Notes: a model not told the origin generated them from the letters alone. Numbered from the stretch's first letter, positions 23,807 to 38,489 are shown. The stretch: 64,000 bases of DNA from Cinchona pubescens (GCA_025175665.1 JANKKI010000430.1:186001-250000); one strand, 5' to 3'. Translations and numbers: made by a program.

Positions 23807-23824
23807 AAAAAAAAAAAAAAAAAA
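23807..23824 (+). other. Poly(A) tail of L2
   Basis: Eighteen A residues directly before the second target-site duplication, marking the 3' end of the retrotransposed copy. The last A is shared with the duplication. Confidence 0.9.
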
Positions 23825-23838
23825 GAACTTATTATGTT
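23824..23838 (+). repeat. 3' target-site duplication of LINE L2
   Basis: AGAACTTATTATGTT, identical to 18944-18958, followed by normal orientation-B satellite. Confidence 0.85.
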
Positions 23839-26800
23839 TCTACATGTACTTTGTTGAGAACTCCTTTCTTGTTTATTAATCTTATGCGACTTGATCCCAA
23901 AAAGAGCATATTATGTTTCTACATGTACTTTGTTGAGAACTCCTTTCTTGTTTCTTAATCTTTTGCGACTTGATCGCAGTTATTAGTATTTAACCTTGTA
24001 CGATTTGTCCTCTTTCTTAGTTCTCAATATCGTACGAGATACAACTACTTCCACTGTGATTAAGCACGTATACTTGGCCTCATTTCTCACTTATTTCTTC
24101 AAAACCATCATATTATATTTTAGTTCTTATTCTTTTATGCATAGTTATCACTCATGGTTCTTAATTTTGCCAAATTAAAACGTATTTTATGTTCTTATCT
24201 TGGGTTACGAGATTTACTTTTATAAGAACTCCTGTTCTATTTCTTAATCTGATATGACTCGATCTACTTTGTTAATTCTTAATCCTGTACGATTAGATCT
24301 CCTATACTGTGTCATAATATAGTACGATTAGACCCTTTCTTTCTTCTCAATATCGTACTATTAAAATTTCTTCCTTAATCATTGTGCAAGCATAATTAAT
24401 AGGCCTCATTTCTCAGTTCTTTTTCTTATACGATTAGATATCTCTTAATTATAAATCTTTAACGAATATGACCCGCTCTTGGTTCTTTTTAAATCTAATA
24501 CGACTACTTCTCCTTCATTAGTTCTCAATCTTGTTTGATTGTAGGGCAAAGTCTCCTTTTGCGACTCGCAATATATTACGATTAGTCGACTTTCTTAGTT
24601 TTCAATATCTAACGATTACACTTCTTCCTTAGTTATTAAGCTAATACAGTTGCCTCCATTCTGTTTCGAATGCGATTAGATCATTCATTTGATCTAAATC
24701 TTTTGTGCACAGGTCACTTTCATGGTTCTCAATCCAGTCTAACTCAAGTATTAGGGGCTTATCATCCGTTATAAGATATTCTCATCTTTTCAACATGTAT
24801 GTCGATTAGATCACCTTTCTAGTTTCTTAATTATCTCCCTAATATTTTATCATGTGCTCTCCTTTTGCGATTCATAACATAGAACAGTTAGTCAATTTCT
24901 TTTGGCTCTCAATATCGAACGATCGCAACTCTTCCTTACTCGTAAAGCAAGTTTGATTGGCCCCATTTCATCTAATATTGTTATAAAATGCTAATAGATG
25001 ATGTATTAGTTCTAAATCTTCAAGGAATAGGTCCAGCCGCATGGTTCTTAATCCATGGGATCTCTTATTAAAACGTCTTTATGTTCTTACCTTGTGAAAT
25101 TTGATCTCATATCTTTTCCAAATGTGCTATGATTGGAACTCCTCTCATATTTCATAGTCTTACATGAGTAATCTCCTTTCTTTGTTCCGAATTGCACATG
25201 TTATGTCCCCTTTAGTTGTTTATTGTATAGCTCGATTAGTCGCATTTCTCAGTTCTTAATATTGTATGATTATCACTTCTTCCTTTGTCATTATACAAGG
25301 TGTAATTGGCTTCATTTCTCAGTTCTTTTTCAAATAAGGTTGGATAATCATCTTTTGTTCAAAGTGTTTTTCAATTTGAACTGATTCTTGGTTCTTAATC
25401 TAGCATAATTAAATCACATTTTACGTTGTTATCATGAGTTATTAGAACTTATTATGTTTCTACATCGACTTTGTTGAGAACTCGTTTCTTGTTTCTCAAT
25501 CTTATGCGACTTGATCCCAGTCATTAGTATTTAATCTTGTACGATTTGTCCCCTTTCATAGTTTCCGACGATCAATATCGTACAAGTACAACTCATTCCA
25601 CTGTGATTAAGCACGTATATTATATTATATTTTAGGTCTTATTCTTTTATGCATAGTTATCACTCAAGCTTCTTAATTTGGCCAAATCAATTCGCATTTT
25701 AAGTTCTTATCTTGAGTTACGACATTTACTTTTATAAGAACTCCGGTTCTATTTCTTAATCTGATATGATTCGATCTACTATGTTAGTTCTTAATCTTGT
25801 ACGATTAGATCTCCTTTACTGTGTCATAATATAGTACGATTAGACCCTTTCTTTCTTCTCAATATCGTACTATTACAACAAGATTGAGAATCATTGTGCA
25901 GGCATAATTAATAGGCTTCATTTCTCAGTTCTTTTTCTTGTACGATTAGATATCTCTTAATTATAAATCTTTCATGAATACGAACCGCTCTTGGTTCTTT
26001 TTAAATCTAATACGACTACTTCTCCTTTATTAGTTCTCAATCTTGTTTGATTGTATCTCCTTTTGCGAATCATCAATATATTACGATTAGTGGACTTTCT
26101 TAGTTGTCCATATCTTACGATTACAGTTCTTCCTTAGTTATTAAGCTAATTTAGTTACCTCCGTTCTCTTTCGAATGCGATTAGATCAATCATTTGATCT
26201 AAATCTTTTGTGCACAGGTCCCACACATGGTTCTGAATCTAGTCTAACTGAGTCACGCATTAGGGGCTTATCATCCGTTATAAGATATTCTCATCTTTTC
26301 CACATGTATGTCGATTAGATAACCTTTCTAGTTTCTTAATTATCTCCCTAATATTTTATCACATGTTCTCCATTTGCGATTCAGAACATAGAACAGTTAG
26401 TCAATTTCTTGGCTCTCAATATCGAACGATCGCTACTTCTTCCTTACTCGTAAAACAAGTTTAATTGGCCTCATTTCTCTATTGTTTTGCAAATGCTATT
26501 AGATGATGTATTAGTTCTAAATCTTCAAGGAATAGGTCCAGCCGCATGGTTCTTAATCTATTCTTATTAAAACATATATTTATGTTCTTACCTTGTGTTT
26601 TTGATCTCATATCTTTTCCAAATGTGCTATGATTGGAACTCCTCTCATATTTCATTGTCTTACACGACTAATCTCCTTTCTTTGTTCTGAATTGCACATG
26701 TTATGTCTCCTTTTGTTGTTCATTGTATAGCTCGATTAGTCGCATTTCTTAGTTCTCAATATTGTATGATTATCACTTCTTCCTTTGCCATTATACAAGG

Positions 26801-29800
26801 TGAAATTGGCTTCATTTCTCAGTTCTTTTTCAAATAAGGTTAGGTAATCATCTTTTGTTCAAAGTCTTTTTCAATTTGAACTGATTCTTGGTTCTTAGTC
26901 AGGCATAATTAAATCACATTTTACATTGTTATTCATGAGTTATTAGAACTTATTATGTTTCTACATTTGCTTTGTTGAGAGCTCCTTTCTTGTTTCTTAA
27001 TCTTATGCTACTTGATCGCAGTTATTAGTATAGAAATCTTGTACGAATTGTCCCATTTCTTAGTTCTCAATATCGTAACAAAAGATTTAGATCGAGTACA
27101 ACTCCTTCCACTGTGATTAAGCACGTATACTTGGCCTCATTTCTCACTTATTTCTTCAAAACCATGATATTATATTTTAGTTCTTATTCTTTTATGCATA
27201 GTTATCACTCATGGTTAATTTGGCCAAATCAAATCGTATTTTAAATTCTTATCTTGGGTTACAAGATTTACTTTTATAAGAACTTCTGTTTATTTCTTAA
27301 TCTGATATGACTCGATCTACTTTGTTAGTTCTTAATAAGAGAGTGATTAGATCTCCTATTGTGTCATAATATAGTACGATTAGACCCTTTCTTTCTTCTC
27401 AATATCGTACTATTACTATTTCTTCCTTAATCATTGTGTAGGCATAATTAATAGGCCTCATTTCTCAGTTCTTTTTCTTGTACGATTAGATATCTCTTAA
27501 TTATAAATCTTTAACGAATACGACCCGCTCTTGGTTCTTTTTAAATCGAATACGACTACTTCTCCTTTATTAGTTCTCAATCTTGTTTGACTAGAGTATC
27601 TCCTTTTGCGACTCACAATATATTACGATTAGACGACTTTCTGAGTTCTCAATATCTTATGACACTTCTTCCTTACTTATTAAGCCAATATAGTTGCCTT
27701 CGTTCTCTTTCGAATGCGATTAGATCAATCATTTGATCTAAATCTTTTGTGCACAGGTCCCACTCATGGTTCTCAATCTAGTCTAACTAAGTCACGTATT
27801 AGGGGCTTATCATCAATTATAAGCTATTCTCATCTTTTCAACATGTATGTCGATTAGATCACCTTTCTATTTTCTTAATTATCTCCCTAATATTTTATCA
27901 TGTGCTCTCCTTTTGCGATTCATAACATAGAACAGTTAGTCAAATTCTTGGCTCTCAATATCGAACGATCGCAACTTCTTCCTTACTCGTAAAGCAAGTT
28001 TGATTGGCCTCATTACTCTATTGTTTTACAAATGCTATTAGATGATGTATTAGTTCTAAATCTTCAAGGAATAGGTCCAGCCGCATGGTTCTTAATCCAG
28101 AACTTCTTGTTAAAACATATTTATGTTCTTACCTTGTGAAATTTGATCTCATAACTTTTCCAAATGTGCTATGATTGTAACTCCTCTCATATTTCGTAGT
28201 CTTACACGACTAATCTCCTTTCTTTGTTCTGAATTGCACATTTTATGTCTCCTTTTGTTGTTTATTGTATAGCTCGATTAGTAGGATTTCTCAGTTCTCA
28301 ATACTGTACGATTATCACTTCTTCCTTTGTCATTATACAAGGTGTAATTGGATTCATTTTTCAGTTCTTTTTCAAATAAGGTTGGATAATCATCCTTTAT
28401 TTAAAGTGTTTTTCAATTTGAACTGATTCTTGGTTCTTAGTCAAGCATAATTAAATCACATTTTACGTAGTTGTCATGGGTTATTAGAACTTATTATGTT
28501 TCTACATGTACTTTGTTGAGATCTCCTTTCTTGTTTCTTATACTTGTGCGACTTGATCCCAGTTTTAAGTATTTAATCTTATACGATCTAGATGTGTATA
28601 AGAGAAAGCTGTGACTGTGATTAAGCACGTATACTTGGCCTCATTTCTCACTTATTTCTTCAAAACCATCATATTATATTTTAGTTCATATTCTTTTATG
28701 CATAGTTATCACTCATGGTTGTAAATTTGGCCAAATCAAATAGCATTTTAAGTTCTTATCTTGAGTTACGAGATTTACTTTTATAAGAACTCCCGTTCTA
28801 TTTTCTTAGTCTGATATGACTCGATCTACTTTGTTAGTTCTTAATCCTGTACTATTAGATCTCCTTTACTGTGTAATAATATAGTACGATTAGACCCTTT
28901 CTTTCTTAAAAAAATATCGTACTATTACAATTTCTTCCTTAAAGATTGTGCAGGCATTATTAATAAGCCTCATTTCTCAGTTCCTTTTCTTATACGATTA
29001 GATAATCTCTTAATTATAAATCTTTAATGAATACGACATCTCTTGGTTCTTTTTAAATCTAATACGACTACTTCTCCTTTATTAGTTCTCAATATAATCT
29101 TGTTTGATTGTATCTCCTTTTCCGTCTCACAATACATTACGATTAGTCGACTTTCTTAGTTCTCAATATCTTACGATTACACTTCTTCCTTAGTTATTAA
29201 GTTAATTTGGTTGCTTCCGTTCGCTTTCGAATGCGATTAGATCATTCATTTGATCAAAATCTTTTGTGCACAGGTCCCACACATGGTTCTCAATCTAGTC
29301 TAACTAAGTCACGTATTAGGGGCTTATCATCTGTTATTAGATATTCTCATCGTTTCAACATGTATGTCGATTAGATCACCTTTCTATTTTATCATGTGTT
29401 CACCTTTTGCGATTCACAACATAGAACAGTTAGTCAATTTCTGGGCTCTCAATATCGAACGATCGCAACTTCTTCCTTACTCGTAAAGCAAGTTTGATGG
29501 GCCTTATTTCTCTATTCTTTTGCAAATGCTATTAGATGATGTATTAGTTCTAAATCTTCAAGGAATAGGTCCAGCCGCATGGTTCTTAATCCATTCTTGC
29601 CAGAATTAAAACATATTTATGTTCTTACCTTGTGAAATTTGATCTCATATCTTTTCCAAGTGTGCTATGATTGGAACTCCTCTAATATTTCATAATCTTA
29701 CACGACTAAACTCCTTTCTTTGTTCTGTGAATTGCATATGTTATGTCTCCTTTTGTTGTTCATTGTATAGCTCGATTTGTCGCATTTCTTAGTTCTCAAT

Positions 29801-31649
29801 ATTGTACGATTATCACTTCTTCCATTGTCATTATACAAGGTGTAATTGGCTTCATTTTTCAGTTCTTTTTCCAATAAGGTTAGATAACCGTGTTTTGTTC
29901 AAAATCTTTTTCAATTTGAACTGATTCTTGGTTCGTAATCTAGCATAATTAATTCATATTTTCCGTTGTTATCATGGGTAATTAGAACATATTATGTTTC
30001 TACATGTACTTTGTTGAGAACTCCTTTCTTGTTTCTTAATCTTGTGCGACTTGATCCCAGTTTTTAGTTTTTAATCTTGTACGATTTGTCCCCTTTCTTA
30101 GTTCTCAGATATCGTACGAGTACAACTGCTTCAACTGTGATTAAGCACGTATACTTGGCCTCATTTCTCACTTATTTCTTCAAAACCATCATATTATATT
30201 TTAGTTCATATTCTTTTATTCATAGTTATCACTCATGGTTCTTAATTTGGCCAAATCAAATCGCATTTTATGTTCTTATCTTGAGTTACGAGATTTACTT
30301 TTATAAGAACTCCTGTTCTATTTTTTAATCTGATATGACTCGATCTACTTTGTTAGTTCTTAGTCCCGTACGATTCTTTTGCAAATGCTGTGTCATAATA
30401 TAGTACGATCTAGACCCTTTCTATCTTCTCAGTATCGTACAATTACAATTTCTTCCTTAATCACTGTGCAGGCATAATTAATAGGCCTCATTTCTCAGTT
30501 CTTTTTCTTATACGATTAGATAATCTATGAATTGTAAATCTTTAATGAATACGACCCGCTCTTGGTTCTTTCTAAATCTAATACGACTAGTTCTCCTTTA
30601 TTAGTTCTCAATCTTATATTGTTCGATTGTATCTCCTTTTGCGACTCACAATATATTACGATTAGTCGACTTTCTTAGTTCTCAATATCTTACGATTACA
30701 CTTCTTCCTTAGTTATTAAGCTAATATAGTTGCCTCCGTTCTCTTTCGAATGAGATTAGATCATTCATTTGATCTAAATCTTTTTTGCACAGGTCCCACA
30801 CATGGTTCTCAATCTAGTCTAACTAAGTCACGTATTAGGGGCTTATCATCCGTTATTAGATATCTTTTCAACATGTATGTCGATTAGATCACCTTTCTAT
30901 TTTCTTAATTATTTCGCTAACATTTTATCATGTGTTCTCCTTTTGCGATTCACAACATAGAACAGTTAGTCAATTTCTTGGCTCTCAATATCGAACCATC
31001 GCAACTTCTTCCTTACTCGTAAAGCAAGTTTGATGGGCCTCATTTCTCTATTCTTTTGCAAATTCTATTAGATGATGTATTAGTTCTAAATCTTAAAGGA
31101 ATAGGTCCAGCCGCATGGTTCTTAATAAATCCATTCTTATTAAAACATATTTATGTTCTTACCATGTGAAATTTGATCTCATATCTTTTCCAAATGTGCT
31201 ATGATTGGAACTCCTCTAATATTTCATAATCTTACACGACTAAACTCCTTTCTTTGTTCTGTGAATTGCATATGTTATGTCTCCTTTTGTTGTTCATTGT
31301 ATAGCTCGATTTGTCGCATTTCTTAGTTCTCAATATTGTACGATTATCACTTCTTCCTTTGTCATTATACAACGTGTAATTGGCTTCATTTCTCAGTTCT
31401 TTCTCAAATAAGGTCAGATAATCATCTTTTGTTCAAATTCTTTTTCAATTTTAACTGATTCTTGGGTCTTAATCGAGCATAATTAAATCACATTTTACGT
31501 TGTTATCATGAGTTTTTAGAACTTATTATGTTTCTACAAGTACTTTGTTGAGAACTCCTTTCTTGTTTCTTCATCTTATGAGATTTGATCCCAGTTATTA
31601 GTATTTAATCTTGTACGATTTGCCCCCTTTCAATCAATTCTCAATATCT
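23825..31649 (-). repeat. Satellite block B1b, orientation B
   Basis: Continuation of the reversed array after L2. Landmarks TTATTAAGC (or close variants) at 24633, 26138, 27677, 29194 and 30713, spacings 1505, 1539, 1517 and 1519 bp. A ~75-bp local duplication follows the L2 insertion (copies at ~23824-23898 and ~23903-23975). A mosaic-end remnant sits at 28587-28605. No gene is seen. The block ends abruptly at about 31649, where the orientation reverses. Confidence 0.95.
28587..28605. other. Tn5 mosaic-end remnant
   Basis: TCTAGATGTGTATAAGAGA replaces part of subunit iii: GTACGATTTGTCCCC and its continuation are missing, and the unit resumes at GTGACTGTGATTAAGCACG. Confidence 0.8.
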
Positions 31650-31834
31650 ACTAGAAAGGTGATCTAATCGACATACATGTTGAAAAGACAAGAATATCTA
31701 ATAACGGATGATAAGCCCCTATTACGTGACTTAGTTAGACTGGACTGAGAACCATGTCTGGGACCTGTGCACAAAAGATTTAGATCAAATGAATTGTCTA
31801 ATCGCATTCGAAAGAGAACAGAGGCAACCATATT

Positions 31835-34800
31835 AGCTTAATAACTAAGGAAGAAGTATAATCGTAAGATATTGAGAACTAAGAAAGTCGACTAATCGCA
31901 ATATATCGTGAGTTGCAAAAGGAAATACAACAATCAAACAAGATTGAGAACTAGTAAAGGAGAAGTAGTTGTATTAGATTTAAATAGAACCAGGAACGGG
32001 TCGTATTCATTAAAGATTTACAATAAAGAGATTATATAATCCTATTAGAAAAAGAACTGAGAAATGTGGCCTATTAATTATGCCTGCACAATGATTAAGG
32101 AAGAAATTGTAATAGTACGATATTGAGAAGAAAGAACAGGGTCTAATCGTACTATATTATGACGCAGTTAAGCAGACGTAATCGTACAGGATTGAGAACC
32201 AACAAAGTAGAATGAGTCGTATCAGATTAAGAAATAGAAGAGGAGTTCTAATAAAAGTAAATCTCGTAACCCAAGATAAGAACTTAAAATGCGATTTGAT
32301 TTGCCAAATTTAAGAACCGTGAGTGGTAACTATGCATAAAAGAATAAGAACTAAAATATAATATGATGGTTTTGAAGAAATAAGTGAGAAATGAGGCCAA
32401 GTATACGTGTGCTTAATCACAGTGGAAGGAGTTGTACTCGTAAGATATTGAGAACTGAGAAAGGGGGCAAACCGTACAAGATTAAATACTAATTGCCCCC
32501 CTCAAGTCGCATAAGATTAAGAAACAAGATTTACTGTTCTCAACAAAGTACATGTAGAAACATAATAAGTTCTAATAACTCATGATAACAACGTAAAATG
32601 TGAATTAATATGCTAGATTAAGAACCAAGAATCAGTTCAAATTGAAAAAGACTTTGAACAAAAGATGATTATCTAACCTTATTTGAAAAAGAACTGAGAA
32701 CTGAAGCACCTAGTATAATGACAAAGGAAGGAGTAATAATCGCTACTTATTGAGAACTAGTTCTGTATAAGAGACAGTCATTATACAAGTTCAACATATT
32801 AGACCTAACATATACAACAATTCAGAACAAAGAAAGGAGATTGGTCGTGTGCCCCCTTTCTGAGTATGAGAAGAGTTCCAATCATAGCACATTTGGAAAA
32901 GATATGAGATCAAATTTCACAAGGTAAGAACATAAATATGTTTTAATAGGAATGGATTAAGAACCATGCGGCTGGACCTATTCCTTGAAGATTTAGAACT
33001 AATACATATCATCTAATAGCATTTGCAAAAGAATAGAGAAATGAGGCCAATCAAACTTGCTTTACGAGTAAGGAAGAAGTTGCGATCGTTCGATTTTGAG
33101 AGCCAAGAAATTGACTAACTGTTCTATGAATCGCAAAAGGAGAACACATGATAAAATCTAAATTAGGTAGATAATTAAGCAACTAGAAAGGTGATCTAAT
33201 CGACATACATGTTGAAAAGATAAGAATATCTAATAACGGATGGTAAGCCCCTAATACGTGACTTAGTTAGGCTAGATTAAGAACCAGGTGTGGGACCTGT
33301 GCACAAAAGATTTAGATCAAATGAATGATCTAATCGCATTCGAAAGAGAATGGAGGCAACCATATTAGATTAATAACTAAGGAAGAAGTGTATTCGCAAG
33401 ATATTGAGAACTGAGAAAGTCGACTAATCGTAATATGTTGTGAGTCATAAAAGGAGATACAACAATCAAACAAGATTGAGAACTAATAAAGGAGAAGTAG
33501 TCGTACTAGATTTAAAAAGAATCAAGAGCGGGTCGTATTCATTAAAGATTTAAATTAAGAGATTATCTAATCGTATAAGAAAAAAAACTGAGAAATGAGG
33601 CCTATTAATTATGCCTGCACAGTGATTAAGGAAGAAATTATAATAGTACGATATTGAGAAGAAAGAAATGTGTCTAATCGTACTATATTATGACACTGTA
33701 AAGGAGATCTAATCGTATAGGATTAAGAACTAACAAAGTAGATCGAATCATATCAAATTAATAAAATGGAATAGGAGTTCTTATAATAGTAAAGATCGTA
33801 ACTCTCGATAATCCGTCTTAAAAGGCGATTTGATTTCTTATTAAGAACCATGAGTGATAACTCTCCATAAAAGAATAAGAACTAAAATATAATATGACGG
33901 ATTTGATGAAATAAGTGAGAAATGTGGCCAAGTATACGTGCTTAATCACAGTGGAAGGAGTTGTACTCGTACGATATTGAGAACTAAGAAAGGGGACAAA
34001 TAGTACAAGATTAAATACTAATAACTGGGATCAAGTCGCACAAGATTAAGAAACAAGAAAGGAGTTCTCAACAAAGTACATGTAGAAACATAATAAGTTC
34101 TAATAACTAATGATAACAACGTAAAATGTGAATTAATTATGCTAGATTAAGAACCAAGAATCAGTTCAATGTTATTGAAAAAGACTTTGAACAAAAGATG
34201 ATTATCTAACCTTATTTGAAAAAGAACTGAGAACTGTGCCAATTACACCTAGTATAATGACAAAGGAAGGAGTGATAATCGTACAATATTGAGAACTAAG
34301 AAATGCGACTAATCGAGCTATACAATGAACAACAAAAGGAGACATAACATATGCAACAATTCAGAACAAAGAAAGGAGATTATGAATAAGTGTAAGATTT
34401 TTCTTTATGAGAAGAGTTCCAATCATAGCACATTTGGAAAAGTTATGAGATCAAATTTCACAAGGTAAGAACATAAATATGTTATAATAAGAATGGATTA
34501 AGAACCGTGCGGCTGGACCTATTCCTTGGAGATTTAGAACTATTACATCATCTAATAGCATTTGCAAAAGAATAGAGAAATGAGGCCAATCAAACTTGCT
34601 TTACGAGTAAGGAAGAAGTTGCGATCGTTCGATATTGAGAGCCAAGAAATCGACTAACTGTTCTATGAATCGCCAAAGGAGTAAGAACACATGATAAAAT
34701 ATTAGGTAGATAATTAAGCAACTAGAAAGGTGATCTAATCGACATACATGTTGAAAAGATAAGAATATCTAATAACGGATGATAAGCCCCTAATACGTGA

Positions 34801-37800
34801 CTTAGTTAGACTAGACCATGTGCGAGACCTGTGCTCAAAAGATTTAGATCAAATGAATGGTCTAATCGCATTCAAAAGAGAACGGAGGCAACCATAATAG
34901 CTTAATAACTAAGGAACAAGTGTAATCGTAAGATATTGAGAACTAAGAAAGTCGACTAATCGTAATATATCATGAGTCGCAAAAGGAGATACAACAATCA
35001 AACAAGATTGAGAACTAATAAAGGAGAAGTAGTTGTATTAGATTTAAATAGAACCAGGAACGGGTCGTATTCATTAAAGGTATACAATTAAGAGATTATC
35101 TAATCCTATTAGAAAAAGAACTGAGAAATGTGGCCTATTAATTATGCCTGCACAATGATTAAGGAAGAAATTGAAATAGTACGTCTGATATTGAGAAGAA
35201 AGAAAGGGTCTAATCGTACTATATTATGACGCAGTAAAGCAGATCCAATCGTACAGGATTGAGAACCAACAAAGTAGAATGAGTCGTATCAGATTAAGAA
35301 ATAGAAAAGGTGTTCTAATAAAAGTAAATCTCGTAACCCAAGATAAGAACTTAAATGCGATTTGATTTGGCAAATTTAGGAACCGTGAGTGGTAACTATG
35401 CATAAAAGAATAAGAACTAAAATATAATATGATGGTTTTGAAGAAATAAGTGAGAAATGAGGCCAAGTATACGTGTGCTTAATCACAGTGGAAAGAGTTG
35501 TACTCGTACGATATTGAGAACTGAGGGGGGCAAATCGTACAGATTAAATACTAATAACTGGGATCAAGTCGCACAAGATTAAGAAACAAGAAAGGAGTTC
35601 TCAACAAAGTACATGTAGAAACATAATAAGTTCTAATAACTCATGATAACAACGTAAAATGTGAATTAATTATGCTAGATTAAGAACCAAGAATCAGTTC
35701 AAATTGAAAAAGACTTTGAACAAAAGATGATTATCTAACCTTATTTGAAAAAGAACTGAGAACTGAAGCACCTAGTATAATGACAAAGGAAGGAGTGATA
35801 ATCGTACAATATTGAGAACTAAGAAATGCGACTAATCGAGCTATACAATGACCAACAAAAGGAGACCTAACATATGCAACAATTCAGAACAAAGAAAGGA
35901 GATTGGTCGTGTGAGATTATGAATATGAGAAGAGTTCCAATCATAGCACATTTGGAAAAGATATGAGATCAAATTTCACAAGGTAAGAACATAAATATGT
36001 TTTAATAGGAATGGATTAAGAACCATGCGGCTGGACCTATTCCTTGAAGATTTAGAACTAATACAACATCTAATAGCATTTGCAAAAGAATAGAGAAATG
36101 AGGCCAATCAAACTTGCTTTACGAGTAAGGAAGAAGTTGCGATCGTTCGATATTGAGAGCCAAGAAATTGACTAACTGTTCTATGAATCGCATAAAAGGA
36201 GAACACATGATAAAATATTAGGTAGATAATTAAGAAACTAGAAAGGTGATCTAATCGACATACATGTTGAAAAGATAAGAATATCTAATAACGGATGAGG
36301 TCCCCCCTAATACGTGACTTAGTTAGACTAGATTGAGAACCATGTGTGGGACCTGTGCACAAAAGATTTAGATCAAATGAATGATCTAATCGCATTCGAA
36401 AGAGAATGGAGGCAACCATATTAGCTTAATAACTAAGGAAGAAGTGTATTCGCAAGATATTGAGAACTGAGAAAGTCGACTAATCGTAATATGTTGTGAG
36501 TCATAAAAGGAGATACAACAATCAAACAAGATTGAGAACTAATAAAGGAGAAGTAGTCGTACTAGATTTAAAAAGAATCAAGAGCGGGTCGTATTCATTA
36601 AAGATTTAAATTAAGAGTTATCTAATCGTATAAGAAAATGAACTGAGAAATAAGGCCTATTAATTATGCCTGCACAATGATTAAGGAAGAAATTATAAGG
36701 TACAATAGTACGATATTGAGAAGAAAGAAAGTGTCTAATCGTACTATATTATGACACTGTAAAGGAGATCTAATCGTACAGGATTAAGAACTAACAAAGT
36801 AGATCGAGTCATATCAAATTAATAAAATGGAATAGGAGTTCTTATAATAGTAAATCTCGTAACTCTCGATAAGAACTTAAAAGGCGATTTGATTTGGCTA
36901 AATTAAGAACCATGAGTGATAACTCTCCATAAAAGAATAAGAACTAAAATATAATATGACGGTTTTGAGGAAATAAGTGAGAAATGAGGCCAAATATACG
37001 TCCTTAATCACAGTGGAAGGAGTTGCACTCGTACGATATTGAGAACTAAGAAAGGGGACATATTTCATACAAGATTGAATACTAATAACTAGGATCAAGT
37101 CGCAAAAGACTAAGTAACAAGAGAGGAGTTCTCAATAAAGTACATGTAGAAACATAATAATTTCTAATAACTCATGATAACAACGTAAAATGTGATTTAA
37201 TTATGTAATATCTAGATTAAGAACCAAGAATCTGTTCAAATTGAAAAAGACTTTGAACAAAAGATGATTATCTGACCTTATTTGAAAGATAACAGAGAAA
37301 TGAGCCAATTACACCTTGTACAATGACAAAGGAAGATGTGATAATCACACAATATTGAGAACTAAGAAATGCGACTAATCGAGCTATGCAATGAACAACA
37401 AGAAGACATAACATAAGCAATTCAGAACCAAGAAAGGAGATTAGTCGTGTAAGATTATGAAATATGAGAGCAGTTCCAATCATAGCACCTTTGGAAAAGA
37501 TATGAGACCAAATTTTACAAGGTAAGACATAAATATGTTTTAATTCAAAAGAATTAAGAACCATGTCTTGTGTTGGACCTATTCCTTTCAAGATTTTATA
37601 CTATTACATCATCTAATAGCATCTTAAGAATATTCTCAGTTGATTAATCAAACTTGCTTTACGAGTAAGGAAGAAGTTGCGATCGTTCGATATTGAGAGC
37701 CAAGAAATTGACTAACTTGTTGTTCTATGTTATGAATCGCAAAAGAAGAACACATGATAAAATATTAGGGAGATAATTAACAAACTGGAAAGGTGATCTA

Positions 37801-37967
37801 ATCGACATACATGTTGAAAAGATAAGAATATCTAATAACAGATGATAAGCCCTAATACGTGACTTAGTTAGACTAGATTGAGAACCATGTATGGGACCTG
37901 TGCACAAAAGATTTAGATCAAATGATTGATCTAATCGCATTCAAAAGAGAACGGAGGCAACCATATT
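31835..37967 (+). repeat. X-Y-X-Y dimeric order of satellite units (~3.06 kb)
   Basis: Units at 31835 and 34899 (type X) share AGATTTAAATAGAACCAGGA, ATCCTATTAG and ATGTGGCC variants. Units at 33367 and 36423 (type Y) share AGTGTATTCGCAAGATATTG, GTTGTGAGTCATAAAAGG, GTACTAGATTT and TAATAAAATGGAATAGGAG. X-to-X offset is 3064 bp and Y-to-Y is 3056 bp, while X and Y differ from each other at these sites. This is a second-level higher-order repeat. Confidence 0.82.
32764..32777. other. Tn5 mosaic-end remnant
   Basis: TGTATAAGAGACAG inside a type X unit, followed by a short reversed satellite piece (TCATTATACAAG). The other X unit (near 35.8 kb) has uninterrupted sequence here. Confidence 0.75.
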
Positions 37968-38489
37968 AGCTTAATAACTGAGGAAGAAGTGTAATCGTAA
38001 GATATTGAGAACTAAGAAAGTCGACTAATCGTAATATATTGTGAGTCGCAAAAGGAGATACAACAATCAAACAAGATTGAGAACTAATAAAGGAGAAGTA
38101 GTCGTATTAGATATGAAAAGAACTAAGAGGGAGTCGTATGCATTAAAAATTTACAATTAAGAGATTATCTAATCGTATAAGAAAAAGAACTGAGAAATGC
38201 GGCCTATTAATTAAGCCTGTGTCACAGTGATTAAGGAAGAAATTGTAATAGTACGATATTGAGAAGAACGAAAGGGTCTAATCGTACTATATTATGGCAT
38301 AGTAAAGGAAATCTAATCGTACATGAATAACAACTAACAAAGTAGATCGAGTCATATCAGATTAAGAAATAGAATAGGAGTTCTTATAATAGTAAATCTC
38401 ATAACTCAAGATAAGAACTTAAAATGCGATTTGATTTGGCCAAATTAAGAACCACGAGTGATAACTATGCATAAAAGAATAAGAACAAA

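Larger units (their letters stand above)
18959..23824 (+). mobile_element. LINE L2, plant L1-type, near full length, degenerate
   Basis: A 4.87-kb element on the plus strand inserted in orientation-B satellite. In order: 5' UTR (18959-19061), ORF1 remnant, ORF2 remnant, AATAAA-type signals and an 18-A tail, with a 15-bp target-site duplication on both sides. Intact plant L1 elements are usually longer. Here the reverse-transcriptase core is missing and replaced by an inverted 110-bp copy of the element's own ORF1, and an RNase H fragment is present in reverse. Stops and frameshifts break both ORFs, so it is non-autonomous as written. Adapter-like residues inside (21679-21715) mean part of the scrambling may be assembly error. 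Confidence 0.92.

Noticed and set aside
30077..30328. Another recurring hydrophobic open frame in orientation B (also ~23996 and on the minus strand ~35224 and ~36898)
   Set aside because: It is chance read-through of subunit iii/ii in T-rich satellite; start and stop vary between units.
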